A stretch of 64,000 bases of DNA from Roseomonas haemaphysalidis (GCF_017355405.1 NZ_CP061179.1:186001-250000); one strand, 5' to 3'; counted from the stretch's first letter, positions 24,106-33,358 are shown. Notes: generated from the letters alone by a model not told the origin. A program made the numbers and translations.

Positions 24106-25025
24106 GCGCGACGGTGATGACGGAATCGGAAGGCCTGGCCGAGATCATTCCCGGCACCTTGTATGCGACGGGCGGCTGGCTGGACGTGGCGGCGCGCCCG
24201 ATCAGCTGGCTGCCCGCGGGGGCGTCCGGCCTGCTGCCGGTGCAGGGCTATGTCCTGCGCGACGGCGGCGAATGGCTGATGGTCGATACCGGCCTCGCGG
24301 TGCATTGGCCGCTGGTGGCGGGCGGCATCCGTGCCACGCTCGGTGGCACCGCGCGGCGGCGCCTGATCACCACGCGGCGCGAGCAGGACTGCATGATCAA
24401 CCTGCCCGCCATCCTGCGCGACTTCGGCGTGAGCGAGGTGCTTTACGCCGGCGTGCTGAACCCGCTGGACTTTTTCGAGGGCGTCGAGGAAACGGATGCC
24501 GCCGCGCGCATCGAGGCGACGCCCGGCCTGCGCGCCGTCCGCATCGCCCCCGGCGTGGTCACGGAGATCGGCCGGCTGCGGCTGGAGGTGCTGCGGGTCG
24601 AGTTGCGGCTGCTGGCCACCAACTGGTTCTACGAATCCGCCACGCGCACGCTGTTCACCTCGGACGCCTTCGCGTTCCTGGCGCGCCCGGCCGCTGCCTG
24701 GGCGCCCGGCCAGTCCCGCCTGCGCGGCGCGAACGAGGCGCCGATCCGTGCCGGGGACATCGCGCAGTATCTGTCGGCCAAGATGGACTGGCTGATCGGC
24801 ATCGACCCGGCGCCGGTGCTGCGGGACCTCGACACCATCCTGGCCGCGCGGCCGATCGACCGCCTGTGCCCCGGCTTCGGGCTGGTCATCGAGGGCGAGG
24901 AGGCGGTGCGCGAGGCCTTCGCACGCATGCGGGACGCGTTGCAAATCCTGGCCGCCCGTCGCCGCGCGCCCTGGCACTTCCCCGAGGTGCTGTTGCCCTT
25001 CGCCGTGGCGGAGGCGGCGGTATGA
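24102..25025 (+). CDS. MBL-fold protein with degenerate metal site
   Basis: A 307-residue paralogue of the preceding protein. The equivalent of its HSELPH reads RREQDC (92-97): both His are lost but Glu94 and an Asp (96) are kept, the Asp being exactly the residue missing in its partner. The last His position reads PGFG. TSDAF retains the mid-domain Asp. It therefore cannot hold a normal dinuclear centre and may be a structural partner or a new active site. The GTG at 24102 overlaps the upstream stop (GTGA); an ATG five codons later is possible. The next gene's ATG overlaps its stop. Confidence 0.8.
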   Translation: MSATVMTESEGLAEIIPGTLYATGGWLDVAARPISWLPAGASGLLPVQGYVLRDGGEWLMVDTGLAVHWPLVAGGIRATLGGTARRRLITTRREQDCMINLPAILRDFGVSEVLYAGVLNPLDFFEGVEETDAAARIEATPGLRAVRIAPGVVTEIGRLRLEVLRVELRLLATNWFYESATRTLFTSDAFAFLARPAAAWAPGQSRLRGANEAPIRAGDIAQYLSAKMDWLIGIDPAPVLRDLDTILAARPIDRLCPGFGLVIEGEEAVREAFARMRDALQILAARRRAPWHFPEVLLPFAVAEAAV

Positions 25026-25825
25026 GCGCTTATCCCGGCAGCGCGTTTCGCGCGCGCATGGCGGCGGGTCAGCTCGCCCTCGGCAGCAACCTGCGGCTGT
25101 CGCGCAGCGCGGAGGCGGGGCCGATCCTGGCGGCCTGCGGCTTTCACTGGGCGATGCTGGATTTCGAGCACAGCCCGGCCTCGCCGCATCTGGCACATGA
25201 CATCGCGCTGTCCGCCATCCGTGCCGGGGTGCTGCCGATGGCGCGCCCTTCCAGCCACGACCCGCGCGAGATCGCGGGGCTGCTGACCAACGGTGCGCTG
25301 GGGTTGGTGGTGCCGCATGTGGATACGCCGGAACAGGCCGCCGCCGTGGCGCGCGCCGCCCGCTTCGCGCCGCGCGGCGGGCTGTCCGTGCCCGGCACCC
25401 TGGCGCATTTCGGCTACGACAAGGGGCTGGCGGAGGCCTGCGCGCTGTTCAACGACGAGGTTGTCGTGACAGTGATGATCGAAAGCCGCACGGCGGTGGA
25501 GAACGTCGAGGCCATCGCCGCCGTGCCGGGGGTGGACGGGCTGTTCATCGGCGGGTCCGACCTGTTGTGGGACCTCGGCCTGCCCGGGCAATACGGCGCC
25601 CCGGCGCTGCTGGACGCCGTGCAGCGCACCTGCGCCGCCGCCCGCCGCCACGGTCTCTTCGCCGGCATGGGCGGCCCGCGCGACGAGGCGCCGTGGCGCG
25701 GCTTTCTCAGCGCCGGCATGCGCATGATCCTCACGGAAAACGACCTGTCGCTGATGATGCGCGGCGCGCGCGACCGCCTCAGCTTTTTCGAGGGCGCCCT
25801 GGCGCGCGGCGGGGCCGGGGGCTAG
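25022..25825 (+). CDS. HpcH/HpaI-family class II aldolase
   Basis: A 267-residue pyruvate aldolase, typically cleaving 4-hydroxy-2-oxo acids to pyruvate (or oxaloacetate) and an aldehyde with a divalent metal. Residues matching HpaI are His50 in LDFEHSP, Arg75, Glu154 in VMIESRTAVENV and Asp180 in FIGGSDL. Length and order fit 2-keto-3-deoxy-L-rhamnonate or 4-hydroxy-2-oxoheptanedioate aldolase. It is coupled by an ATGA overlap to the degenerate MBL protein, so the three-gene operon probably ends by splitting a 2-oxo acid. Confidence 0.93.
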   Translation: MSAYPGSAFRARMAAGQLALGSNLRLSRSAEAGPILAACGFHWAMLDFEHSPASPHLAHDIALSAIRAGVLPMARPSSHDPREIAGLLTNGALGLVVPHVDTPEQAAAVARAARFAPRGGLSVPGTLAHFGYDKGLAEACALFNDEVVVTVMIESRTAVENVEAIAAVPGVDGLFIGGSDLLWDLGLPGQYGAPALLDAVQRTCAAARRHGLFAGMGGPRDEAPWRGFLSAGMRMILTENDLSLMMRGARDRLSFFEGALARGGAGG

Positions 25826-26565
25826 CCGCGATGCGGGGCCGCAGCGCCTGGGACCAGTTCCAGCGGCCCCTGCCCCGAGGCCTCGGCCCAGGCAGCGAAG
25901 ACCGGCGAGGGCGAAACCCCGCCGCCGCGCAGCACCTCCAGCCACGTGTCGGCAGCGCGCACAAAGGGGTTCACGCCGCGCGGCCAGATGATCAGGCTGA
26001 TGGCCTCGGCCATGAGATGCTCGTCCAGCCCGCCCTCGTAGGCACCCAGCAACTCGGCGCGCAGTGCCCAGCGCTTGTCGCGCGCCGCCTGCACGGCCAG
26101 GCGCAGCAGCCGCGCGGTGCTGTCCGGCAGCACCGCCGGGTCGTTCAGCGCCGCCGCGCCGTCCAGATAGGCCCGCACCGGGTCCAGCCCGGGAAACAAC
26201 GGCGCCCAGCCACGCGGCAGAAAGCCGTGCGCCTCGGCCCCCATGGCCCAGCCGGTTTGCCGGAACACGGCGCCGGCCAGCGCGTCGGTGCCGCCGTGCT
26301 CACGGAACAGCGCGACGTGGTGCGTGCCCACCGGTTCGTCGCAGGCGGCCAGGATGGCCAGCCACACGCATTCGCGCTGCAACGGGTCCATGCGGCCCTG
26401 CTCCAGCGTCAACTCGCGGTACATGGTGGCATAGGCCGCGTGCAGCTCCGGCAGTGCCGCCGCCAGCAGGCCGCGATGCGGCAGCACGAAGCCCCGCGCG
26501 TCGCGCAGCGCGCGCATCGCGTTCTGTACCCGTTCGACCTCAGCCGCCGCTCCGTCGTCGCTCAT
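25822..26565 (-). CDS. Carboxymuconolactone decarboxylase/AhpD-like protein
   Basis: A protein of about 247 residues with two AhpD-like helical repeats. The first repeat contains PLQRECVWLAILAACDEP, with His-His a few residues later (VGTHHVALF), resembling the catalytic region of alkylhydroperoxidase-like proteins, but only one Cys is present instead of the CxxC of AhpD. A peroxidase cycle is therefore unlikely and a lyase or decarboxylase role is more plausible. It is convergent with the aldolase gene (4-bp overlap) and divergent from a receptor. The start could also be three or eight codons earlier. Confidence 0.75.
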   Translation of the reverse strand: MSDDGAAAEVERVQNAMRALRDARGFVLPHRGLLAAALPELHAAYATMYRELTLEQGRMDPLQRECVWLAILAACDEPVGTHHVALFREHGGTDALAGAVFRQTGWAMGAEAHGFLPRGWAPLFPGLDPVRAYLDGAAALNDPAVLPDSTARLLRLAVQAARDKRWALRAELLGAYEGGLDEHLMAEAISLIIWPRGVNPFVRAADTWLEVLRGGGVSPSPVFAAWAEASGQGPLELVPGAAAPHRG

Positions 26566-26687
26566 CCGCGCCATGCTCCCTCGCGGCACGCCGGCCGCCG
26601 CGCGAAAGGCTGTCGTGCCCGGCCATGACGGTCAACCGCCCCGCTCCATTCACCCCAGCAGGGCGCCCCGCCGCCCGGAGGATCGCC

Positions 26688-27665
26688 ATGCAGCGCCGCA
26701 CCGCCCTCGCCCTCCTGTCCGCCGCCCTGCTGCCGGCAGCCGCCGGCGCCCGGGCCCAGGGGGCTTGGCGGCCCAGCAAGCCGGTGACGCTGCTGGTGCC
26801 CTTTCCGCCCGGGGGCGCGACGGACCTTTGCGCCCGCGCCCTGCAGCCGGGCCTGCAGGCGGCGCTGGGGCAGAATGTGATCGTGGAGAACCGCCCCGGC
26901 GCCACGGGGGTGCTGGGCACCCGCGCCGTGGCCGCCATGCCGGGGGACGGGCATGTGATGCTGGTCAACGCCAGCGGCACCATGACCATCCAGCCCGTGG
27001 TCATGCAGCAGCCGGGCTTCGACCCGGTGCGGGACTTCAAGCCCGTCGTGCTGGCGATGAGCGCCCCCAACGTGATCGTGGTCCACCCTTCCGTGCCGGC
27101 GCGCGATGTGGCGGAGCTGAAGGCCTGGATGGCGGCGCAGGGGGACAGGCTGTCCTTTTCCTCCTCCGGCATCGGCTCCTCGGAACAACTCGGGATGGAA
27201 CTGTTCCTGCTGCGCACAGGGCTGAAGGCGGTGCACGTGCCCTATGCCGGCGGCGCGGCCGCCATCACCGCCGTGATGCAGAACACCGTGCCGCTGTCCA
27301 TGGTGAACTCGGGCACCGCCGCGCCGCAGATCGCCTCCGGCCAGCTGCGCATGGTCGCCGTGGCCGGCGCGCGCCGGCTGAGCTGGGCGCCGGAGGTGGC
27401 GACCATGGCGGAACAGGGCCTGCCGGACCTGCTGTCCCTGTCCTGGACCGGCGTGTTCGTGCCGGCCGCGACGCCCGACCCGGTGGCCGACGCCCTGCAC
27501 GCCGCCCTGGCCACCACGCTGCGCCAGCCGGAGGTGGTGGAGCGGTTCGAGCGCATCCGCTTCGTGGTGGAAGGCGGCAGCCGCGCCGAGCTCGAAACGC
27601 TGGTGGCAGGCGACCTGGCGCGCTGGCGCGGCGTGGTGCGCGACGCCGGCATCGCCGTGAACTGA
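26688..27665 (+). CDS. Bug/TctC-family solute receptor (5 of 8)
   Basis: A 325-residue periplasmic receptor. It has a twin-arginine-like signal peptide (QRRTALALLSAALLPAAAG, cut near ARAQG), then WRPSKPVTLLVPFPPGGATD, NRPGATGVLGTRAVA and HVPYAGGAAAITAVMQN. GGAGG precedes the ATG at eight bases. It is followed after 23 bp by a second receptor and then a cysteine hydrolase, all one transcript. Confidence 0.95.
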   Translation: MQRRTALALLSAALLPAAAGARAQGAWRPSKPVTLLVPFPPGGATDLCARALQPGLQAALGQNVIVENRPGATGVLGTRAVAAMPGDGHVMLVNASGTMTIQPVVMQQPGFDPVRDFKPVVLAMSAPNVIVVHPSVPARDVAELKAWMAAQGDRLSFSSSGIGSSEQLGMELFLLRTGLKAVHVPYAGGAAAITAVMQNTVPLSMVNSGTAAPQIASGQLRMVAVAGARRLSWAPEVATMAEQGLPDLLSLSWTGVFVPAATPDPVADALHAALATTLRQPEVVERFERIRFVVEGGSRAELETLVAGDLARWRGVVRDAGIAVN

Positions 27666-27688
27666 CACCCCGCAACAGGAGCCGCACC

Positions 27689-28651
27689 ATGCCCATGTCC
27701 CGCCGCGCCGTTCTGGCCGCCGCCGGCCTCGCCGGCTTGTCCCTCCCCGCCTTGGCGCAGACCGCCTGGCGCCCGGCCCGGCCGGTGCGGCTGGTGGTGC
27801 CCTTCACCCCGGGGGGCACCACGGACCTGCTGGGCCGCCTGGCGGCACGCGGCATCGAGACGGCGATGGGCATTTCCGTGGTGGTGGAGAACCGCGGCGG
27901 CGCCGGCGGCGTGATCGGCAGCGACGCGGTGGCCAAGTCGGCGCCGGACGGGTCGGTGATCGTGCTGTCCAACATCGCGTCCCAGGCCATCGGCCCGGCG
28001 GTGTCCAAACACGTGCCCTACGATCCCGTGCGGGACTTCACGCCCATCGGGCTGATCGCTGCCGTGCCCAGCGCCATCGTGGTGGCGGCGGATGGCCCCA
28101 TCCGTTCGCTGCCGGACCTGCTGGCGCGCGCCAAGGGCGGCGCCATGCGCTTTGGCTCCACCGGCATCGGCACCTCCAGCCACGTGAAGCTGGAGCTGCT
28201 GAACCGCGCGGCGGGCGTGCAGATCCTGCACGTACCGTATCGCGGCTCGGCGCCCGCGGTGGTGGACGTGCTGGGCGGGCAGGTGGACGGGCTGATCGCC
28301 GCCGTGCCGGATGTGGGGCGCAACGACCGGCTGCGCATGCTGGCCGTGACCACGCCGGAACGCGCGCTGCGCTGGCCCGACGTGCCCAGCGTGCGTGAAT
28401 TCGGGCTGGAGCCGCTGGTGGCCACCAACTGGTTCGGCCTGTCCGGCCCCGCCGGGCTGCCGGACACAGTGGCGGACACGCTGCACGACGCCCTGGCCAA
28501 GGGGCTGGCCGACCCCGGTATGACCGAGCGGCTGCTGGATTTCGGTGCCGGTCCCAACAGCATGAGCCGGCGGGACTACGCGGCGCTCACCGCCTCCGAG
28601 GTATCGCGCTGGGCGGCGATCGCGCGCGACGCCAACATCCAGGCCGAGTGA
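27689..28651 (+). CDS. Bug/TctC-family solute receptor (6 of 8)
   Basis: A 320-residue periplasmic receptor. It has a signal peptide (SRRAVLAAAGLAGLSLPALAQ), then WRPARPVRLVVPFTPGGTTD, NRGGAGGVIGSDAVA and HVPYRGSAPAVVDVLGG. CAGGAG precedes the ATG. As with the pair at 8147 and 9142, two divergent receptors sit in tandem ahead of an enzyme gene, so tandem use of two receptors per pathway recurs in this window. Confidence 0.95.
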   Translation: MPMSRRAVLAAAGLAGLSLPALAQTAWRPARPVRLVVPFTPGGTTDLLGRLAARGIETAMGISVVVENRGGAGGVIGSDAVAKSAPDGSVIVLSNIASQAIGPAVSKHVPYDPVRDFTPIGLIAAVPSAIVVAADGPIRSLPDLLARAKGGAMRFGSTGIGTSSHVKLELLNRAAGVQILHVPYRGSAPAVVDVLGGQVDGLIAAVPDVGRNDRLRMLAVTTPERALRWPDVPSVREFGLEPLVATNWFGLSGPAGLPDTVADTLHDALAKGLADPGMTERLLDFGAGPNSMSRRDYAALTASEVSRWAAIARDANIQAE

Positions 28652-28660
28652 GCCGCCCGC

Positions 28661-29341
28661 ATGCAGCACGACAACACCCTGCCGCCGGATGCGGTGCGGC
28701 GCGTGATCGCGCGCGCCGGCACCGCGCATCCCTTCGCGGCGCTGGATGCCGCGCGCACCGCGCTGGTGGTGATCGACATGCAGAACGGCTTCATGCGGGA
28801 GGATGTGGGCCACGCCGCCGTGCCCTACGCCCCCGGCATCGTGCCCGCCATCAACCGCCTGGGCGCGACCCTGCGCCAGAAGGGGGGCGGCGTTTTCTGG
28901 GTGCAGAACACGTCTGACGAACGGTCACGCCGCGAATGGTCGGTGCTGGACGGCATGGCGAGCCCCGAGCGCACCGCCGCGCGCACGCGCTCCATGTCCC
29001 CAGGCCGGGAAGGCCACGCCTTGTGGCCCGAGCTGGACATCGCCGCCGGGGACGCGGTGGTGCCGAAATACCGCTTCAGCGCGTTTATCCAGGGCAGCTC
29101 CGACCTGCCGGAGCGGCTGCGCGCGGGTGGCTTCGACACCGTGCTGATCGCCGGCACGGCCACCAACGTGTGCTGCGAATCCTCGGCGCGGGACGCGATG
29201 ATGCTGAACTTCCGCACCGTCATGGTGTCCGACGCCAATGCCGCCATGACGGATGCCGCCCACATGGCCGCCCTGTCCAACTTCTACCTGTATTTCGGCG
29301 ACGTGCTGACGGTGGCCGAGGTGGAGGCCGGGCTGGGCTGA
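28661..29341 (+). CDS. Isochorismatase-family cysteine hydrolase (1 of 2)
   Basis: A 226-residue amidase-type hydrolase. The triad is Asp39 in VVIDMQNGF, Lys136 in VVPKYRFSAF and Cys171 in TATNVCCESSARDA. Family members cleave amides or ureides (nicotinamide, N-carbamoylsarcosine, maleamate, biuret) or act on isochorismate; the intact Cys triad favours amide hydrolysis. An N-terminal extension of about 30 residues precedes the core. It is co-directional with the two receptors, 9 bp after the second, and convergent with a GntR gene. Confidence 0.92.
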   Translation: MQHDNTLPPDAVRRVIARAGTAHPFAALDAARTALVVIDMQNGFMREDVGHAAVPYAPGIVPAINRLGATLRQKGGGVFWVQNTSDERSRREWSVLDGMASPERTAARTRSMSPGREGHALWPELDIAAGDAVVPKYRFSAFIQGSSDLPERLRAGGFDTVLIAGTATNVCCESSARDAMMLNFRTVMVSDANAAMTDAAHMAALSNFYLYFGDVLTVAEVEAGLG

Positions 29342-29350
29342 GCGGCACGC

Positions 29351-30154
29351 TCAGTCCAGCGCCGCCTCCGTGGACCATGTCGCATGGCCGTTGCGGGAAG
29401 AGCGGCGCATGGTCATCTCGTATTCGTACATCTCCGGCCGGTACAGCGCCTGCAGGTATTCCACCGCGCGCCCGTCGCCGCCACGTACCACCCGCCGCAC
29501 GCTGAGCAGGGCCGCGCCCACATGCACCCCCAGCGCCGCCGCCGTGGCGGGCTCCGCCAGCCGGGCAGAGATCAACTGGTCGGCTTCAACGGCCGAGGCA
29601 CCGGCGGCTTCCAGCAGCGCCAGCAGCGGCCGGCGCAACAGGTCCGCGCGTTGAAAGGAGCGACCCACCGCTTCCGGCACCCAGGTGGTGAGGTGCGAAA
29701 AGGCGGCGCCGCCCTGGCTGCGCACCCGCACCGACTTCTGCACCACGGCGCCCGGCGCCACGCCCAGCGCCGCCGCCACGTCCGGCGGCGCGGGCAGGTA
29801 GCCGAAGTCCAGCACCCGGGCGGTGGTGCGCAGCCCCATGGCCAACAGGTCTTCCATCAACCCGCCGAGGTTGGAGCGCATGGGCGGCGCGGCGGCGGGG
29901 CGCGCGAAGGTGCCGGCGCCGCGCGCCCGGCGCACCAGCCCCTCCCGCTCCAGCTGTTCCAGCGCGCGGCGGATGGTGATGCGGGACACGCCGAAGGCCG
30001 CGGCCAGCTCGTGCTCGCCCGGCATCGCCACCTCGGGCGGCCACTGGCCTTCGCGGATCTGCTGCCGCAGCACCACGTAGACGCGGTGGTACAGCGGCAC
30101 GGGGGAGCTGGCGGCGCCCTCCGCCGGCAGCCGCCCGGCGGGGCGTCCGCTCAT
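29351..30154 (-). CDS. GntR-family regulator, HutC/UTRA subfamily
   Basis: A 267-residue repressor-type regulator. The winged helix occupies about 20-88 (PLYHRVYVVLRQQIREGQW, FGVSRITIRRALEQLEREGLV, GAGTFA), followed by a UTRA ligand domain (about 100-250, ending VEYLQALYRPEMYEYEMTMRR). The VEYxxxxYRPDxYxY ending is typical of HutC-like proteins. It overlaps the end of the monooxygenase gene by ATGA and is therefore the last gene of that operon. A TGTTATAACA palindrome in the upstream divergent region is a good candidate target. Confidence 0.94.
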   Translation of the reverse strand: MSGRPAGRLPAEGAASSPVPLYHRVYVVLRQQIREGQWPPEVAMPGEHELAAAFGVSRITIRRALEQLEREGLVRRARGAGTFARPAAAPPMRSNLGGLMEDLLAMGLRTTARVLDFGYLPAPPDVAAALGVAPGAVVQKSVRVRSQGGAAFSHLTTWVPEAVGRSFQRADLLRRPLLALLEAAGASAVEADQLISARLAEPATAAALGVHVGAALLSVRRVVRGGDGRAVEYLQALYRPEMYEYEMTMRRSSRNGHATWSTEAALD

Positions 30155-31350
30155 TCCACGCGCGCCGCGGCGCGCAGGCCGGAGATCATGGAGGATCGCA
30201 ACAGGTGCTCGCGCGCCGCCGCGGGGTCCCCGGCCGTGCGGCGCATGCCATCCAGCAGCTCCCGCCGCCGGTCGTTGTCGCGTTCGCGCATGCGGGCGCG
30301 GTTGCGGTCCGCCTGTGCCAGAATCTCGCGCTCCGCCACGGGGCGGCGGCGGCGGGTATAGCGGTCCAGCAGCGCCGGCTCCGCCGCGCCCCGGTGCACC
30401 TGCGCCAGCGTGTCCGCCAGCTCAAAGGCATCGTGGATGCCGCCGTTCATGCCCATGCCGCCGGACGGCGAATTCAGATGCGCGGCATCGCCCGCCAGCA
30501 GCAGGCGCCCGGCGCGATAATCGTCCACGATGCGCTGGTGGATGCGGTAAGGGCGCAGGTCCAGCACCTCGGCGTCCTCGTCGCGACCATGGATGGCGCG
30601 CAGCTTGCGGCGGATCGCCTCGGGCTGCAGCGCATCCTCAACGGATTCGTCGGGCGCGGTGTGCAGGCTGGCGCGCCACTTGCCCGGCACCTTCAGCAAC
30701 GAGAAGGTGCCGGAAAACGCCGGGTGCGAGGTCCAGATATAGTTGACGTTGCTCAGGCCGGGCAGAGCTTCCTCGAACGGAAAGGTCGTGGTGGCCAGGA
30801 TGGTGGTTTCCGGATAGGTTTCCCCGCTGAAGCCAAGGCCCATGGCGCGGCGCACCACGCTGCGCGCACCGTCGCAGCCCACCACCCAGGCGGCTTCGGT
30901 CGCCGACCCATCGGCCAGCCGCAGTGAGACGCAATCCTCCTGCTGCACTACCTCCTCCACCGCTGTGCCGAAGCGCACGGTGCCGGCCGGCAGCGCCGCC
31001 AGCAGCAGGCGAGACAGCTTGTGCTGCTCGGCCTGCAACCGGTAGGGGTGGGCAGTGTCGTCTCGCAGGACGGACAGGTCGAACTCCGCGCGCTCCCCTG
31101 TCTCATGCATGCGGATCTGCCAGGTGGGCGTGACCAGCCCCTGCGCCACCAGCGGCGCCGCGAGGCCGAGGCGGTCCAGGAAATCCAGCGTCGGCGGATG
31201 GAAGGTGGAAGCGCGCAACTCCTCCGCGATATCCGGACCTGCTTCCAGCACCTGCACGCGCAGCCCGGCCCGCACCAGCAGCAGTGCCAGCGTCAACCCC
31301 ACCGGTCCCGCGCCAACCACCGCGACATCCCACCGCCTCGCACCGCTCAT
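30151..31350 (-). CDS. FAD-dependent aromatic-ring hydroxylase
   Basis: A 399-residue class A flavoprotein monooxygenase. It has GAGPVG (13-18) with VLEAG ending the FAD site, a DG motif in VVGCDGARSVVRRAMG, and GDAAHLNSPSGGMGMNGGIHDAFELA, the strict consensus of PHBH-type enzymes. It would hydroxylate a phenolic or heteroaromatic acid with NAD(P)H and O2. It is divergent from an ABC importer and co-operonic with GntR/UTRA. Plausible relatives are 3-(3-hydroxyphenyl)propionate, salicylate and 6-hydroxynicotinate hydroxylases; the sequence does not decide among them. Confidence 0.93.
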   Translation of the reverse strand: MSGARRWDVAVVGAGPVGLTLALLLVRAGLRVQVLEAGPDIAEELRASTFHPPTLDFLDRLGLAAPLVAQGLVTPTWQIRMHETGERAEFDLSVLRDDTAHPYRLQAEQHKLSRLLLAALPAGTVRFGTAVEEVVQQEDCVSLRLADGSATEAAWVVGCDGARSVVRRAMGLGFSGETYPETTILATTTFPFEEALPGLSNVNYIWTSHPAFSGTFSLLKVPGKWRASLHTAPDESVEDALQPEAIRRKLRAIHGRDEDAEVLDLRPYRIHQRIVDDYRAGRLLLAGDAAHLNSPSGGMGMNGGIHDAFELADTLAQVHRGAAEPALLDRYTRRRRPVAEREILAQADRNRARMRERDNDRRRELLDGMRRTAGDPAAAREHLLRSSMISGLRAAARVE

Positions 31351-31435
31351 CCCGTGTCGTCCCGCTGAAGGCCGGCGCGGCCGGCTTTATCCGTCGCCAG
31401 GGGAGAATCCTCTTGGCAAGAGCAGCTTGTCCCAG

Positions 31436-31445
31436 TGTTATAACA
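31436..31445. promoter_or_regulatory. TGTTATAACA palindrome, candidate GntR/UTRA operator
   Basis: A perfect 10-bp palindrome in an AT-rich patch of the divergent region between the monooxygenase (31350) and the ABC receptor (31554). Its GT-TATA-AC core fits the GTNTANAC-like sites known for HutC-type GntR proteins. It could silence both directions. Confidence 0.45.
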
Positions 31446-31553
31446 AAATGCAAATGGGATTGCCCGGTGGGCCGCGCTGCGGCAGCGTTCCGATCCGGCC
31501 TGTGCCCCGCAAGCAAAAGGACGGACCGCATGACGGCTGACTGGAGAACCACC

Positions 31554-32570
31554 ATGCCTTCCGGACCGGGCCGCCGCGTCCTGCTGCGCGGCGCGCCACT
31601 GCTGGCCTTGCCGATGGTGCTGCGTGGTGCACCGGCGCGCGCGCAGGCGGGCGAGCCGGTCACCATGATCACGCCTTTTGGATTCATCATCGACTTTCTG
31701 GAGATGATGAACGCCGTGGCGGGCGGGCACCTGCAGAAGCAGGGCTTCGCGCCGACGCTGCTGGGCGGCGCGGGTTCCGCGCAGGCGATCCAGCAGGTGG
31801 TGAGCGGGCGGGTGAAGATGCTGCGCATCGCGGGCATCGACATGATGAAGGCGACGGCGCAGGCCGGGCTGCCGCTGGTGTCCATCGCCACCATCTACCA
31901 GGGCAGCACCTTCTACATGGTTTCGTCAGGCGAGAAGCCGCTGGCGGACATCGCGGCGGTGGATGGCAAGCGAATCGGAATCGTGTCCGTTGGCGGCTCC
32001 ACCGAGAACTTCCTGGACCTGATGCTGCGCAAGGGCGGCTTCGACCCCAAGCGCACCCGGCGCGAGGTGGTGGGCAACAGCCCCGGTGCGCTGGGCCTGG
32101 TGCAGCAGGGACGGATCGATGGCTTCATCGCCAGCACCAACGTGGTTGAGAATTTGAAGGAGCAGGGAGCCGCCTTCGAAGCCTGGTCCACCGACCGCTA
32201 CGCGCCCATGCCAAGCCAGTGCTACGCCGTCAGCAAGGATAGCGCGGAGCGCGACGGGCCGCAGCTCGTGCGCCTCTTGCGCGCCATGCGCGCCAGCGCG
32301 GAGGAGCTGATGGCCCCGGACGTGGCGCCCATGATCCAGCGTGCCAGCCGCAGCTTCGAGGTCGCGGGCATCCGCAACATGCCTCTGACGGTCAAGACCT
32401 TCGAGGCGTCCCGCCGCGCCTGGCTCAGCCGCGGACGGGAGAACCTGTTGCGCAACCTGCCGGATCTGTTCGCCGATGGCGCCAAGGAGCTGGCGGATGC
32501 CGGCATCGTCACGATCCCCGATCCCACCGTGCTCTACGACAACCGCTTCATCGAGGAGGCCTTCGCGTGA
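31554..32570 (+). CDS. ABC receptor, nitrate/sulfonate/taurine type (SsuA/NMT1-like)
   Basis: A 338-residue periplasmic receptor. The signal peptide ([18 protein letters not shown], cut near ARAQ) is followed by [51 protein letters not shown] and GRIDGFIAS. The same framework occurs in the receptor at 37939-38955, a clear paralogue. The ATG at 31554 has GGAG at good spacing; an ATG eight codons earlier is also supported. It is coupled by GTGA overlap to the ATPase, so this is the primary receptor of the transporter. Confidence 0.92.
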   Translation: MPSGPGRRVLLRGAPLLALPMVLRGAPARAQAGEPVTMITPFGFIIDFLEMMNAVAGGHLQKQGFAPTLLGGAGSAQAIQQVVSGRVKMLRIAGIDMMKATAQAGLPLVSIATIYQGSTFYMVSSGEKPLADIAAVDGKRIGIVSVGGSTENFLDLMLRKGGFDPKRTRREVVGNSPGALGLVQQGRIDGFIASTNVVENLKEQGAAFEAWSTDRYAPMPSQCYAVSKDSAERDGPQLVRLLRAMRASAEELMAPDVAPMIQRASRSFEVAGIRNMPLTVKTFEASRRAWLSRGRENLLRNLPDLFADGAKELADAGIVTIPDPTVLYDNRFIEEAFA

Positions 32571-33358
32571 ACGCCGTCACCGAAATCGAGCTGGCCGGCG
32601 TCGAGAAGCGCTATTCCGTGCCCGGGGGCGGCGCCGTGCACGCGCTGTCCCACACCGACCTTTCCGTGCGCAAGGGCGAGTTCCTGGTGCTGCTCGGGCC
32701 GTCCGGCTGCGGCAAGACCACGCTGCTGCGTATGGTGGGCGGTCTGCTGGCCCCCAGCGCCGGCCAGATCAACATCGGTGGCCGTTCGCTGTGGCGCGGC
32801 ACGGCGCGTGACCCGGCGGCGCTGAACGAGCTGGGCATGGTGTTCCAGGACGCCAACCTGTTTCCCTGGCGCAGCATCGAACGCAACGTGGCGTTGCCGC
32901 TGGAGCTGCGGCGCGTGCCGCGCGCCGCGCGGTTGGACCGCGCCCGCGCGCTGTGCCGCACCGTGGGCCTGGCGGGCTTCGAGAAGCGCTGGCCACGCGA
33001 GTTGTCGGGCGGCATGCGGCAACGCGCTGCCATCGCCCGCGCGCTGGCCGGGGACCCGGAGATCCTGTTGATGGACGAGCCCTTCGGCGCGCTGGACGCC
33101 ATGACGCGGGAAGCGATGAACATCGAGACCCAGCGCATCTGGATGGAAACCGGCAAGACCGTGATCCTGGTGACGCATTCGATCAGCGAGGCTGTGTTCC
33201 TGGCGGATCGCGTCGTGCTGCTTTCGCCGCGCCCCGGGCGTATCGACAGCATCCACGAGATCGAGCTGCCCCGCCCCCGCACGCCGGAAACCCAGACCCT
33301 GCCCGCCTTCCAGGCGCATGTGCGTGACCTGCGGCGCCGGCTGGAGGCCGTTTCGTGA
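32567..33358 (+). CDS. ABC transporter ATP-binding protein (SsuB/TauB-like)
   Basis: A 263-residue ATPase. Walker A is GPSGCGKTT, the Q-loop FQDANLFPW, the signature LSGGMRQR, Walker [13 protein letters not shown] and the H-loop [18 protein letters not shown] and DAMTREAM match the nitrate/sulfonate/taurine group. Starts by GTG inside the receptor stop and ends inside the permease start. It powers uptake of the island's aromatic or heteroaromatic acid. Confidence 0.97.
   Translation: MNAVTEIELAGVEKRYSVPGGGAVHALSHTDLSVRKGEFLVLLGPSGCGKTTLLRMVGGLLAPSAGQINIGGRSLWRGTARDPAALNELGMVFQDANLFPWRSIERNVALPLELRRVPRAARLDRARALCRTVGLAGFEKRWPRELSGGMRQRAAIARALAGDPEILLMDEPFGALDAMTREAMNIETQRIWMETGKTVILVTHSISEAVFLADRVVLLSPRPGRIDSIHEIELPRPRTPETQTLPAFQAHVRDLRRRLEAVS

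Noticed and set aside
23293..25025. Acyl-homoserine-lactone lactonase or beta-lactamase pair
   Set aside because: The HxHxDH motif required for those activities is absent in both proteins.
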